DNA of 64,000 bases. Origin: Microcoleus vaginatus WJT46-NPBG5 (lineage in GTDB: Bacteria; Cyanobacteriota; Cyanobacteriia; Cyanobacteriales; Oscillatoriaceae). The notes beneath the pieces are model-generated. The model was not told the origin of the DNA. It saw only the letters and a program-made list of their open reading frames with translations, and did not search any database. The translations under genes and the position numbers were made by a program. This document shows positions 18,071-25,162 of this stretch, in pieces; position 1 is the first letter of the stretch, and every line of letters starts with the position of its first letter. The DNA lies in NCBI GenBank assembly GCA_019359355.1, contig JAHHHM010000017.1:99048-163047 (forward strand), read 5' to 3'.

Positions 18071-19183
18071 ATGCCTAAAACAAAAGAACCCGATGGGTGC
18101 GCGACTCTGATGCGCCGTTCCTTTTTGTTTATTATTGGAGTTGCAGCGGCTAGATTTTTACATCAGTATTTTTCGGTATCTCAAAATCGTTTTAATTTTA
18201 TCACAGTTCTGAGTTATTTAAAAGAAAAAGCTGTAGAGGCTTACCAAGAAAATGTTGGAGAAAAACCTTTACCAAATGCGCCAATTTCTCAAACAAGTCC
18301 GACTCAGAAACCTTTACCGAATGCACCGATTTCTAAAGCAAGTCCAACTCAGAAGCCGGTTAAACCTTCTCCTAGTCCTAAATTTACAGCTTCAACTAAG
18401 AAAGGAAACCCTGTAGAAGTTAAGCAGAATACGATTAACGGCGTCTCTTTTTATCAAACAACCATTGATTTAAATGATCCTGAAACCTTCTTGACGATTG
18501 GTTTAGCAAATGATGCGAAAGCCGCCAACACAGCAGCGCTTTCAACCGGCGATGAAGCTTTTGAGAAGTTTGTGAGCCGGCATCAGGCGGCTGTAATCGT
18601 TAATGGCACCTTTTTTAGTAAAGATGCTCAGAAGCGAGTCATGGGGAATATGGTAGCCGGCGGTAAGTTTCTTAAATACAGCCGGTGGGAAAATTTTGGG
18701 ACAACATTGGGGATTAAAGCTAATAATGAGCCAGAAATGATTACCGCGCGTGCAGAAGGTAAACCAGAGTGGAATCAGCACTGGTTTTCTCTCACTTGTG
18801 GGCCAAGATTGCTAAAAGATGGGAAAATCTGGCTGGCACCAAAGTTAGAAGGTTTCACAGATCCTCATGTTTTAGATATGGGATACCGCACGGCAGTTGG
18901 GTTTTCTGAGAGCCGGCAAACGCTATTTTTAATTAGTTTTTTGGCAAGTCTTTCTTTACAGAACGAAGCGGAAATTATGAAAGCGATTGGCTGTAACGAT
19001 GCGATGAATTTAGATGGAGGCGCATCGGAAGCTTTAGCTTATAATGGAGAAATTTTGCTGCCGGCAGGACGAAACCTTACCAATGTGATTGTGGTTTACG
19101 ATACTAATAATCCAGCACCAAAAGCCTTGAAAGAAGATTGGCTACGTTTTCAAAATGGCTGGCGTCCGACAATTCCAACGTAA
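18071..19183 (+). CDS. Membrane-anchored phosphodiester glycosidase family protein (DUF2233 / NAGPA-like)
   Basis: 370 residues. An N-terminal hydrophobic segment (RSFLFIIGVAAARFL) acts as signal or anchor. A Pro/Ser/Thr-rich linker contains a near-perfect duplication of about 16 residues (KPLPNAPIS-QTSPTQ / KPLPNAPIS-KASPTQ). The catalytic domain runs from about 115 to 355 and carries family blocks AVIVNGTFF, TCGPRLLKDGK, RTAVGFS and the conserved AMNLDGGASEAL. By family it cleaves phosphodiester-linked sugars or capped cell-wall components outside the cytoplasm. The exact substrate is unknown. Confidence 0.87.
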   Translation: MPKTKEPDGCATLMRRSFLFIIGVAAARFLHQYFSVSQNRFNFITVLSYLKEKAVEAYQENVGEKPLPNAPISQTSPTQKPLPNAPISKASPTQKPVKPSPSPKFTASTKKGNPVEVKQNTINGVSFYQTTIDLNDPETFLTIGLANDAKAANTAALSTGDEAFEKFVSRHQAAVIVNGTFFSKDAQKRVMGNMVAGGKFLKYSRWENFGTTLGIKANNEPEMITARAEGKPEWNQHWFSLTCGPRLLKDGKIWLAPKLEGFTDPHVLDMGYRTAVGFSESRQTLFLISFLASLSLQNEAEIMKAIGCNDAMNLDGGASEALAYNGEILLPAGRNLTNVIVVYDTNNPAPKALKEDWLRFQNGWRPTIPT

Positions 19184-19326
19184 GCAAGAGATAAAGTTAT
19201 TTTATTCTGGCTCAGGAATGTAGCCGGTGCAGGAACATCGTTTGAGTTTTGCACGACGTTAGCACTCAATTGCGAAAATCAAGAATCGCTATTTCCTCTA
19301 ATTAAGAAAAGTCAAAAGGTGTGAAG

Positions 19327-19854
19327 ATGAAACTCAGGATTTTAACCCTTGCTGTCAGTCTGCTTTCCCTCTTACTGGCAACTTCATCTCAAGCTGCCAA
19401 CCCAGAGGATGTAAAAACATTACTCAAAACAAAGCAATGTGCGAAGTGCGACTTGAGTAATGCCGACTTGAGGGGTGCCGACTTAAGCGGCGCTGACTTG
19501 CGTGCAGCCAAGCTGAGTGCTGCCAACTTGAGCGGTGCTAACTTGAGCGGTGCCGGCTTGTTTGCAGCTAAATTGAATGCTGCTAATTTGAGCGGTGCTA
19601 ACTTAACAGGTGCAGATTTAAATGCGACGAATTTGACCAATGCTAATTTGAGTGGTGCGGATCTGCAAAAAGCTTTGTTGATGGTGGCAAATATGGTGAG
19701 TAGCGACTTGAGTAATGCCAATTTGACGAATGCAGATATGAGTGCTGCTAACTTAAGTGGTGCGAATTTGACGGGTGCAAATTTCACGGGTACGGTGTTG
19801 AGTGCTGTCAACTTCAGCGGTGCAACAATGCCAGATGGCAAGGTATCCCAGTAG
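19327..19854 (+). CDS. Secreted pentapeptide-repeat protein
   Basis: 175 residues from ATG 19327 (an in-frame GTG lies two codons upstream). A signal peptide (KLRILTLAVSLLSLLLATSSQA) precedes DVKTLLKTKQCAKCDLSNADL. About 23 uninterrupted pentapeptides of the form A(N/D)LSGA follow, predicting a compact right-handed quadrilateral beta helix. The CxxC lead-in matches the genes at 6952 and 29309. Function unknown; exported location inferred. AAAAGG lies about 9 bases before the ATG. A long palindrome lies just after the stop. Confidence 0.87.
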   Translation: MKLRILTLAVSLLSLLLATSSQAANPEDVKTLLKTKQCAKCDLSNADLRGADLSGADLRAAKLSAANLSGANLSGAGLFAAKLNAANLSGANLTGADLNATNLTNANLSGADLQKALLMVANMVSSDLSNANLTNADMSAANLSGANLTGANFTGTVLSAVNFSGATMPDGKVSQ

Positions 19855-19868
19855 GCGAATGTGACATT

Positions 19869-19899
19869 CTGCGGCTGTGGCATTAACCGGCAGCCGCAG
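19869..19899. repeat. Stem-loop after the pentapeptide gene
   Basis: CTGCGGCTG (19869-19877) and CAGCCGCAG (19891-19899) form a perfect 9-bp stem with a 13-base loop, 15 bases after the stop codon. No T-run follows, so it is more likely a 3'-end stabiliser or weak terminator than a standard intrinsic terminator. Confidence 0.45.
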
Positions 19900-20021
19900 G
19901 TTGGGTTGAGACGGGTGCGATATCTCTGATGTATCCAAAATAATCGGCACGTTTAAGCCTTCAAATATAGACCCTGTCTGGTCATGGCTGTCCTTCTCCT
20001 CTCGTGTTCAAGTTTGGGGGG

Positions 20022-20050
20022 TTGACAGGGCGGGAACCCTTTGTTAGGCT
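20022..20050 (+). promoter_or_regulatory. Predicted promoter of the aroF attenuator-aroF transcript
   Basis: TTGACA (20022-20027) is a perfect -35. After exactly 17 bases comes TAGGCT (20045-20050), a moderate -10 match. An alternative -10 (TATAAC, 20066-20071) has no good partner. Transcription from near 20057 would place about 43 bases before the first leader ATG and would include both leader peptides. Confidence 0.55.
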
Positions 20051-20099
20051 CAGAACACATAGGCATATAACCAATCTTCAACGTCAGCGAGTCTTAAAA

Positions 20100-20159
20100 A
20101 TGTTCACCGGCACCTCTTATTTTTATTTTTGGTGGTTTACGCAGGTTCACTTGGAGTGA
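20100..20159 (+). CDS. Aromatic leader peptide 1 (attenuator of aroF)
   Basis: A 19-codon ORF, ATG to TGA, encoding MFTGTSYFYFWWFTQVHLE. Eight of 19 residues are Phe, Tyr or Trp, seven of them consecutive (YFYFWWF, codons 7-13). Its 3' end overlaps the 5' arm of an antiterminator stem, and an intrinsic terminator starts 27 bases after its stop. This is the layout of classical amino acid leader peptides (trpL, pheL): a ribosome stalled for charged tRNA changes the RNA fold. There is no strong Shine-Dalgarno; GCGAG lies about 12 bases upstream. Confidence 0.88.
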   Translation: MFTGTSYFYFWWFTQVHLE

Positions 20160-20190
20160 GGCCAGTTTCGTAATGGCTACCAGGTGAACC
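20144..20190 (+). promoter_or_regulatory. Antiterminator pairing of attenuator 1
   Basis: GGTTCACTTGG (20144-20154), in the last codons of leader 1, is complementary to CCAGGTGAACC (20180-20190) over 11 bp with one G-U pair. The second arm shares bases 20187-20190 with the terminator's 5' arm, so the two folds exclude each other. A small GCCA/TGGC hairpin can form inside the loop. A ribosome stalled on the aromatic codons leaves the first arm free (read-through). A ribosome reaching the stop codon covers it (termination). Confidence 0.8.
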
Positions 20191-20215
20191 GCAGAACAAA
20201 CGCTGCGGTTTTTTT
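20187..20215 (+). terminator. Intrinsic terminator of attenuator 1
   Basis: AACCGCAG (20187-20194) pairs with CTGCGGTT (20203-20210) across an 8-base loop, followed by a T-tract through 20215. It is about 190 bases before the aroF start codon and after the first leader peptide. Confidence 0.85.
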
Positions 20216-20248
20216 GTTTTCAATACTATTCAGGAAAAGGCAAAACAA

Positions 20249-20314
20249 GTGACGACCCAACTCTATAGCTGGTTTTTTGGTTTTTACTTTTGGCTCAGTA
20301 AGAGTTCTGGGTAA
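20249..20314 (+). CDS. Aromatic leader peptide 2 (attenuator of aroF)
   Basis: A 21-codon ORF, GTG to TAA, with AGGAAAAGG ending 8 bases before the start. It reads MTTQL then YSWFFGFYFW then LSKSSG: eight of 21 residues are Phe, Tyr or Trp, seven of them in a nine-residue run. The sequence differs from leader 1 outside the aromatic core, so this is not a simple recent duplication. Its last four codons form the 5' arm of the second antiterminator. It lies 92 bases before aroF. Confidence 0.88.
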   Translation: MTTQLYSWFFGFYFWLSKSSG

Positions 20315-20352
20315 GTATGGCCATGTCGCTTGTCGCCTCAACCCGGAACTCT
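20301..20352 (+). promoter_or_regulatory. Antiterminator pairing of attenuator 2
   Basis: AGAGTTCTGGGT (20301-20312), within the last codons of leader 2, pairs with ACCCGGAACTCT (20341-20352) over 12 bp with one G-U pair. The second arm contains the whole 5' arm of the following terminator (20341-20349), so only one structure can form at a time. This is a cleaner switch than attenuator 1. Confidence 0.85.
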
Positions 20353-20372
20353 CAAAAGGTTCCGGGTTTTTT
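20341..20372 (+). terminator. Intrinsic terminator of attenuator 2
   Basis: ACCCGGAAC (20341-20349) pairs perfectly with GTTCCGGGT (20359-20367) across a 9-base loop; a run of six T ends at 20372. It lies 34 bases before the aroF ATG and must be read through for aroF expression from the upstream promoter. Confidence 0.9.
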
Positions 20373-20405
20373 GTTAACCTCGTCTTTTTTTAAGGAACGC
20401 ACCCC

Positions 20406-21263
20406 ATGTTAAGCGCCAAACTCGCATCCAAGTCCCACACCGAACACCAAACCGCTATCCGTATCTCAGAACACGCCACGGTTGGGGGTCACGACCTCTT
20501 AATTATTGGTGGCCCTTGCGCTGTCGAGAGTTTAGAACAGATGGAGCAAGTGGCCAGTTCTTTAGCTGACGCGCCAGTTCAGGTTTTGCGCGGTGGCGTC
20601 TACAAACCCCGCACCTCCCCTTACGCTTTCCAAGGCTTGGGAGATGCGGGGTTAAATATTTTATCGGCAGTGAGTCAGCGTTATGGTGTGCCGGTGGTGA
20701 CTGAAGTGATGTCGATCAGCCAAATTGAAGGCATTGTGGAACACGCGGATATGCTGCAAATTGGCAGCCGCAATATGCAAAACTTCGATTTGCTGAAAGC
20801 TGTGGGAAGTGCCGGCAAGCCGGTGATCCTCAAGCGTGGGTTGGCGGCAACCATTGAAGAATTCGTGATGGCGGCAGAATATATCCTCAGCCACGGCAAC
20901 CCGGATGTGGTGTTGTGCGAACGCGGGATTCGCAGTTTCGACAATTACACCAGAAATGTCCTGGATTTGGGAGCAGTGGTGGCGCTGAAGCAGATCACGC
21001 ATTTGCCGGTGATCGTTGATCCGTCCCATGCCGCCGGCAAGCGGGAATTAGTTGCGGCGTTGGCAAAAGCAGCAGTTGCCGCAGGTGCAGATGGCTTGAT
21101 GATCGAGTGTCACCCGCAACCGGAAGAGTCGGTTTCCGATGCCAGACAGGCGCTTTCTTTACAAGACATGGTGGATTTAGTTCACGGTTTAAGACCGATT
21201 GCGGCAGCGGTAGGCCGGCGGGTGCCAACTGCCAAAAGTCACCGGCAATTATCCGTGGCGTAG
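20406..21263 (+). CDS. aroF: 3-deoxy-7-phosphoheptulonate (DAHP) synthase, class I beta type
   Basis: 285 residues. It condenses phosphoenolpyruvate and erythrose-4-phosphate in the first step of the shikimate pathway. Visible family blocks are IIGGPCAVES, the PEP-binding VLRGGVYKPRTSPYAFQG, LQIGSRNMQNF, VILKRG, VIVDPSHAAGKRE and ECHPQPEESVSDARQAL. There is no chorismate mutase or ACT/ferredoxin-like regulatory domain, so feedback control of the protein itself is uncertain. AAGGAA lies 8 bases before the ATG. Control is likely at transcription, through the two aromatic leader-peptide attenuators immediately upstream. Confidence 0.95.
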   Translation: MLSAKLASKSHTEHQTAIRISEHATVGGHDLLIIGGPCAVESLEQMEQVASSLADAPVQVLRGGVYKPRTSPYAFQGLGDAGLNILSAVSQRYGVPVVTEVMSISQIEGIVEHADMLQIGSRNMQNFDLLKAVGSAGKPVILKRGLAATIEEFVMAAEYILSHGNPDVVLCERGIRSFDNYTRNVLDLGAVVALKQITHLPVIVDPSHAAGKRELVAALAKAAVAAGADGLMIECHPQPEESVSDARQALSLQDMVDLVHGLRPIAAAVGRRVPTAKSHRQLSVA

Positions 21264-21338
21264 CAATTTCTTTGTTGGGGCGAATCTTGTAGAAAACTCA
21301 GGCAAGTGTTCGCCCAATTTATTCAACCGGAGAAGGGT

Positions 21339-22070
21339 ATGGGATTAAAGCTAGAAAAGGTAGTTCCTTGGGGGCGATCGCTCGATGAATACATCCGAAT
21401 GTTTAACCTGACGCCTGATGATTTGCGATTAAGAATTCTCGATTGCGCTGCCGGCCCTGCAAGTTTTAATGCGGAAATGACCGGCAAAGGATACAGGGTG
21501 ATTTCCTGTGATCCAATTTATCAGTTTACGGGCGAAGAAATTTCTCGGCGGATTGAGGAAACGTATCCCGCGATTATGGCGGGAGTTGAGGCAAATCAAG
21601 ATAGCTACGTTTGGCAAGATATCCAGTCGCCGGCACACTTGGCTCAGGTGAGAATGGCGGCCATGCAGCAATTTTTGTTAGATTTTTCTGCCGGCTTGCA
21701 AACGGGGCGCTATGTGCTTGGGGAGTTGCCGGTTTTGCCATTCAAGACAGGTGAATTTGATTTAGCGCTGTGTTCTCATTTGCTATTTACTTACTCGGAT
21801 CATCTTTCTCAAACGTTTCATATTGAAGCGATTACTCAATTGTGCCGAGTGGCTTCAGAGGTGCGGATTTTTCCGATTTTGAATCTATCTGGAGAAGTTT
21901 CCCCACTGCTAAAGCCGGCAATCTGTGAACTCAAAAGCCAAGGATACGATTTAGAAATCCAACAAGTTCCTTATGAGTTTCAGCGCGGCGGCCATCAGCT
22001 TTTGCGAGTGGTTCACCCCCATTTGTCTGCCTTGTCCCCAGAAGAAGCTTCATATAACTTAACAATTTGA
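21339..22070 (+). CDS. SAM-dependent methyltransferase-like protein
   Basis: 243 residues from ATG 21339, which has GGAGAAGG just upstream; a GTG at 21306 would give a longer form. The Rossmann motif I is LRILDCAAGPASFNAEM, and an acidic residue follows the next strand (VISCDPIYQF). A later block (GEFDLALCSHLLFTYSDHL) resembles motif IV/post-IV. The substrate is unknown. It follows aroF by 75 bases on the same strand and may share its transcript, but no functional link is evident. Confidence 0.75.
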   Translation: MGLKLEKVVPWGRSLDEYIRMFNLTPDDLRLRILDCAAGPASFNAEMTGKGYRVISCDPIYQFTGEEISRRIEETYPAIMAGVEANQDSYVWQDIQSPAHLAQVRMAAMQQFLLDFSAGLQTGRYVLGELPVLPFKTGEFDLALCSHLLFTYSDHLSQTFHIEAITQLCRVASEVRIFPILNLSGEVSPLLKPAICELKSQGYDLEIQQVPYEFQRGGHQLLRVVHPHLSALSPEEASYNLTI

Positions 22071-22271
22071 AGTTAAATTAACCCGTTATTTAGCTAGTCA
22101 TAATAACCTAGAGATGCTAGCGCTGAGCAAGTGGTGAGCCGGCAGTTTCACCTCAATTTATTCCTTTCAGTAGATACACGCAGAAGTTGAGGCTGTTATC
22201 CTATATTCACAAGGAAGGCATAAGCAACTTCCGCAATTAATTACTTGAAAAAATAAAATATAGAGGTGGTC

Positions 22272-22415
22272 GTGGTGAAAACTGTAACTCGGTTATCCAA
22301 CACATTGCTAATTATTTCAGCACTGGTGGTGTGTGGCGTGGCACAAGCTTGGGTCATTACAAAAATAGTCCCAACCTTTGTTGCCAGGGTGGATACCCGC
22401 CCCATATACGAATAA
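22272..22415 (+). CDS. Candidate small single-span membrane or secreted protein (47 residues)
   Basis: Tandem GTG codons (22272, 22275) follow AGAGGTGG. The product has a basic N-terminus (VKTVTRLSN), a hydrophobic segment (TLLIISALVVCGVAQAWVI) and a short polar tail (VDTRPIYE). It fills an otherwise empty region. No family is recognised. The ribosome binding site and hydrophobic core support coding, but the length makes this uncertain. Confidence 0.45.
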   Translation: MVKTVTRLSNTLLIISALVVCGVAQAWVITKIVPTFVARVDTRPIYE

Positions 22416-22496
22416 GTGGGCCGGTTAAAATCACTAATTTAATATTGATTTGTCGCATCAAACTATTACGTCTCCCTTCCCTAACTCCTCATTCTG

Positions 22497-23213
22497 CTAC
22501 GCTTCTTGAACGACATTTGCAATAAATTCCTGCATTCGCTGGTAGTGGGTTCCCTTCCAGAAAATTTGGCCGCAGGCAGAACATTGGCGAAATTCATGAT
22601 ATTTTTGCCGTGTTTTCGCCGGCAGCCTATCTACTATTATTTCCTTAGCAACCGGCTCTAATAATCCATTGCAATGCAAACACCGGCAATAAGGTGAGAT
22701 CGCTTTAAAAAAATCAAAGTGCCGCAAGACTTCAATTAATTGCCGGTTGGGGTTTGTTTCCCTAACAAAATAGCCATAAGTCACCAGACTGCGCTTCAGC
22801 AAACCAATATCTCTGCTGAGCAAAATTCGTTCTTCACTGCTGGAAATCTTCGCCAACGCTTCATCTTCATAATCATTGCGATACAGCGTATCAAACCCCA
22901 GCATCCGCAGATAACCCGCCAGCTTTCCCAGGTGAACATCCAAAACAAAGCGAGACGGGTATTGGATTTTGTCTTGGGATGGGGAGATGGGATAAACGCT
23001 GCAGTCGTCCCCTGATTGCAGAATATAAGAGAAATCAACCGGCTCACCCTTCACCAAAATGCGCCCAACTTCACAGTGAGGAATGCCCAAGGATTCAATC
23101 GTATCTTTAATAGCCCCACGTGCAGTAAATTCATAAACAAAACTCTGCTGGCGTTTGTTTGCCGGCAAAAAATCATTCAATTCTGCATCAAATCGGAAAA
23201 TAGCTTGATTCAT
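22497..23213 (-). CDS. Mut7-C RNase domain protein with N-terminal ubiquitin-like domain
   Basis: 238 residues. Residues 1-80 resemble the ThiS/ubiquitin-like domain often fused to Mut7-C. From about 85 the PIN-like Mut7-C domain begins with FVLDVHLGKLAGYLRMLGFDT and carries further acidic residues (RNDYEDEAL, LLSRDIGLLK). The C-terminus has a zinc ribbon with two CxxC pairs (CLHC and CSAC) and ends FWKGTHYQRM. By family it is a predicted RNA nuclease; substrate unknown. It is alone on its strand between a small ORF and a kinase gene. Confidence 0.9.
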   Translation of the reverse strand: MNQAIFRFDAELNDFLPANKRQQSFVYEFTARGAIKDTIESLGIPHCEVGRILVKGEPVDFSYILQSGDDCSVYPISPSQDKIQYPSRFVLDVHLGKLAGYLRMLGFDTLYRNDYEDEALAKISSSEERILLSRDIGLLKRSLVTYGYFVRETNPNRQLIEVLRHFDFFKAISPYCRCLHCNGLLEPVAKEIIVDRLPAKTRQKYHEFRQCSACGQIFWKGTHYQRMQEFIANVVQEA

Positions 23214-23345
23214 TTAAATTAATGCGCCTCAAATGTTTGAAAAAATAAATTTTGCTCTAAATCTATAATAAGAGACTTCGCTTTTGTCGCGTTCCGTTCG
23301 TTTTAAACTTGAGTGACCGGCTATCAAAAATAAGGATAAAATTCT

Positions 23346-24305
23346 GTGGTAATTCTAGCGCTTGATTTTGGCGGCACAAAGCTGGCTGCGGCTGTGGTGG
23401 AAGGTAATGATCGCAAGCAATTGCAATCTTGCCGGCGTGCGTTTTCGCCGCCTAATGCAAATGCCCGCACCGATATCGAAATCATGCGATCACTTGCTCA
23501 TGAACTGTTAACCGGCACCCAACCGACAGCGATTGGCGTGAGTTTTGGTGGGCCGGTTGATGCCAAAACCGGCACGGTGCGACTTTCTCATCACGTTGCC
23601 GGTTGGGAAAATACGCCCCTGCGCGAGATCCTAGAAACAGAATTCCAAGCACCCGCGATTGTGGATAATGATGCCAACGTTGCCGCCTTGGGTGAATATC
23701 GCTACGGTGCCGGTCAGGGATATGACAGCCTGTTTTACATCACTGTCAGCACCGGCATTGGCGGCGGCTGGATTCTCAACGGACAATCTTGGCGCGGTAC
23801 TGATGGCATGGCCGGCGAGATTGGCCATACCGTTGTTGACCCCGCCGGCCCGGTTTGTTTATGCGGCAAGCGCGGCTGTGTAGAGAGACTCGCTTCCGGC
23901 CCATACATGGCGCAACAAGCGCGAGAACGGCTGCAAGCTCAGCCACAACAAGGCGCACTGTTGCGCCATCTTGTTAAGAGCGACCTAAATAAAATCACAG
24001 GTCAGATTATCAGTCAAGCAGCCGAACAGGGAGACGACATCGCAATAGAAGTGCTGGAAACTGCCGGTTGGGCGTTGGGGGTTGCTATTGGAAATGCTGC
24101 CAATTTGATCAACCCCCAGCGGTTTGTTTTGGGCGGTGGTGTAACCAAAGCCGGTGTACACTTTTGGGAAGTTTTGCATCGCGTTGCCGGCCAGACTGCC
24201 TTACCTGAAGTTAATTTTGAGATCGTCCCCGCAGCGCTGGGCGATGAGGCACCGCTGTGGGGCGCGATTGCACTGGCAGAAGACTTACTGAAGTTGCAGC
24301 CGTGA
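23346..24305 (+). CDS. ROK family sugar kinase / glucokinase-like
   Basis: 319 residues from GTG 23346. The nucleotide-binding start is LALDFGGTKLAAAVVEG. The catalytic Asp lies in AIVDNDANVAALGEYRYGAG, and the ROK zinc motif is seen as GHTVVD plus CLCGKRGCVERLASG. The motifs are complete, so an active kinase is likely. Cyanobacterial relatives act on glucose or N-acetylhexosamines; the exact sugar cannot be read here. No DNA-binding domain is present, so it is not a ROK repressor. Confidence 0.9.
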   Translation: MVILALDFGGTKLAAAVVEGNDRKQLQSCRRAFSPPNANARTDIEIMRSLAHELLTGTQPTAIGVSFGGPVDAKTGTVRLSHHVAGWENTPLREILETEFQAPAIVDNDANVAALGEYRYGAGQGYDSLFYITVSTGIGGGWILNGQSWRGTDGMAGEIGHTVVDPAGPVCLCGKRGCVERLASGPYMAQQARERLQAQPQQGALLRHLVKSDLNKITGQIISQAAEQGDDIAIEVLETAGWALGVAIGNAANLINPQRFVLGGGVTKAGVHFWEVLHRVAGQTALPEVNFEIVPAALGDEAPLWGAIALAEDLLKLQP

Positions 24306-24394
24306 AGAAAAAACTTCTTGAGCCGGCACGCAATTAAAATGATAAATTGAAAAATTCTCAGTTTTAGTTTTTAACGGGTGCGAGGTGACTCTCC

Positions 24395-25159
24395 GTGCAA
24401 TTCACGCTCTCTGTTTCTCCCAAAAAAATTACCAAAATTCTGACGAGCATCGTCATTTTTTTTACGGTTGCCGGTGTTGCTGTACAAGTTGCTAAATACG
24501 GCTTTAACTATCGGGAAGATTGGTTAAAGCTATTTAATCTCGATAAAGAACTAAATTACCCTGCCTGGTACGCCTCTTTTACCTTAATTTTTTGTTCTCT
24601 CCTGCTCACCACCATTGCTTCAGCAAAAAAGATAGAGGGTGATCGCTACTTTCGGCACTGGAAAGCTTTATCGATCATTTTTTTAATTTTCTCTCTTGAT
24701 GAAGCCATTAGTATTCATGAAATATTGATTATTCCTGATTTGCGGCGATTTCTGAATCTTGGAGGAATCTTTTATTATGTTTGGGTTATTCCCGCCATTG
24801 TATTTGTTGGGCTTGTTGGACTCGCTTACTATAAATTTATCAAACATCTTCCCAAGCAAACAATGATTTTATTTCTACTTGCCGGCGGGCTTTATATCGG
24901 CGGCGCACTGGGTATGGAAATGATTGGGGGATACTACACGGATTTCTATGGCAAAAATAATTTAACCTATGCCCTAATAACCTGCTTAGAAGAAGTTCTT
25001 GAAATGGCGGGAATTGTTGTGTTCATTTACGGGTTACTGGATTATATGCGTTTGTACCTAAAAAACTTAGATGTGCAAGTCGAGTTTATGGAGGAAAGAA
25101 AGCAACCAGTGAGAAAATCATCGGTTCATCCTGATATGCGCTCAAATAACAACCATTAA
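24395..25159 (+). CDS. Hypothetical multi-spanning membrane protein
   Basis: 254 residues from GTG 24395, with about six or seven hydrophobic segments (for example KILTSIVIFFTVAGVAVQV, WYASFTLIFCSLLLTTI, WKALSIIFLIFSLDEAISI). A conserved-looking DEAISIHE motif and a later CLEEVLEMAG lie at the membrane boundary. I do not recognise a family. It is followed after three bases by the GT-C-like gene at 25163, so the two are very probably co-transcribed and may act on the same lipid-linked or surface sugar. Confidence 0.75.
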   Translation: MQFTLSVSPKKITKILTSIVIFFTVAGVAVQVAKYGFNYREDWLKLFNLDKELNYPAWYASFTLIFCSLLLTTIASAKKIEGDRYFRHWKALSIIFLIFSLDEAISIHEILIIPDLRRFLNLGGIFYYVWVIPAIVFVGLVGLAYYKFIKHLPKQTMILFLLAGGLYIGGALGMEMIGGYYTDFYGKNNLTYALITCLEEVLEMAGIVVFIYGLLDYMRLYLKNLDVQVEFMEERKQPVRKSSVHPDMRSNNNH

Positions 25160-25162
25160 TCA

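Noticed and set aside
20100..20372. Reading the two hairpins before aroF as an ordinary terminator pair of the upstream pentapeptide gene
   Set aside because: Each hairpin is preceded by an aromatic-codon ORF and a mutually exclusive antiterminator pairing, and a promoter lies between the pentapeptide stop and the first leader.
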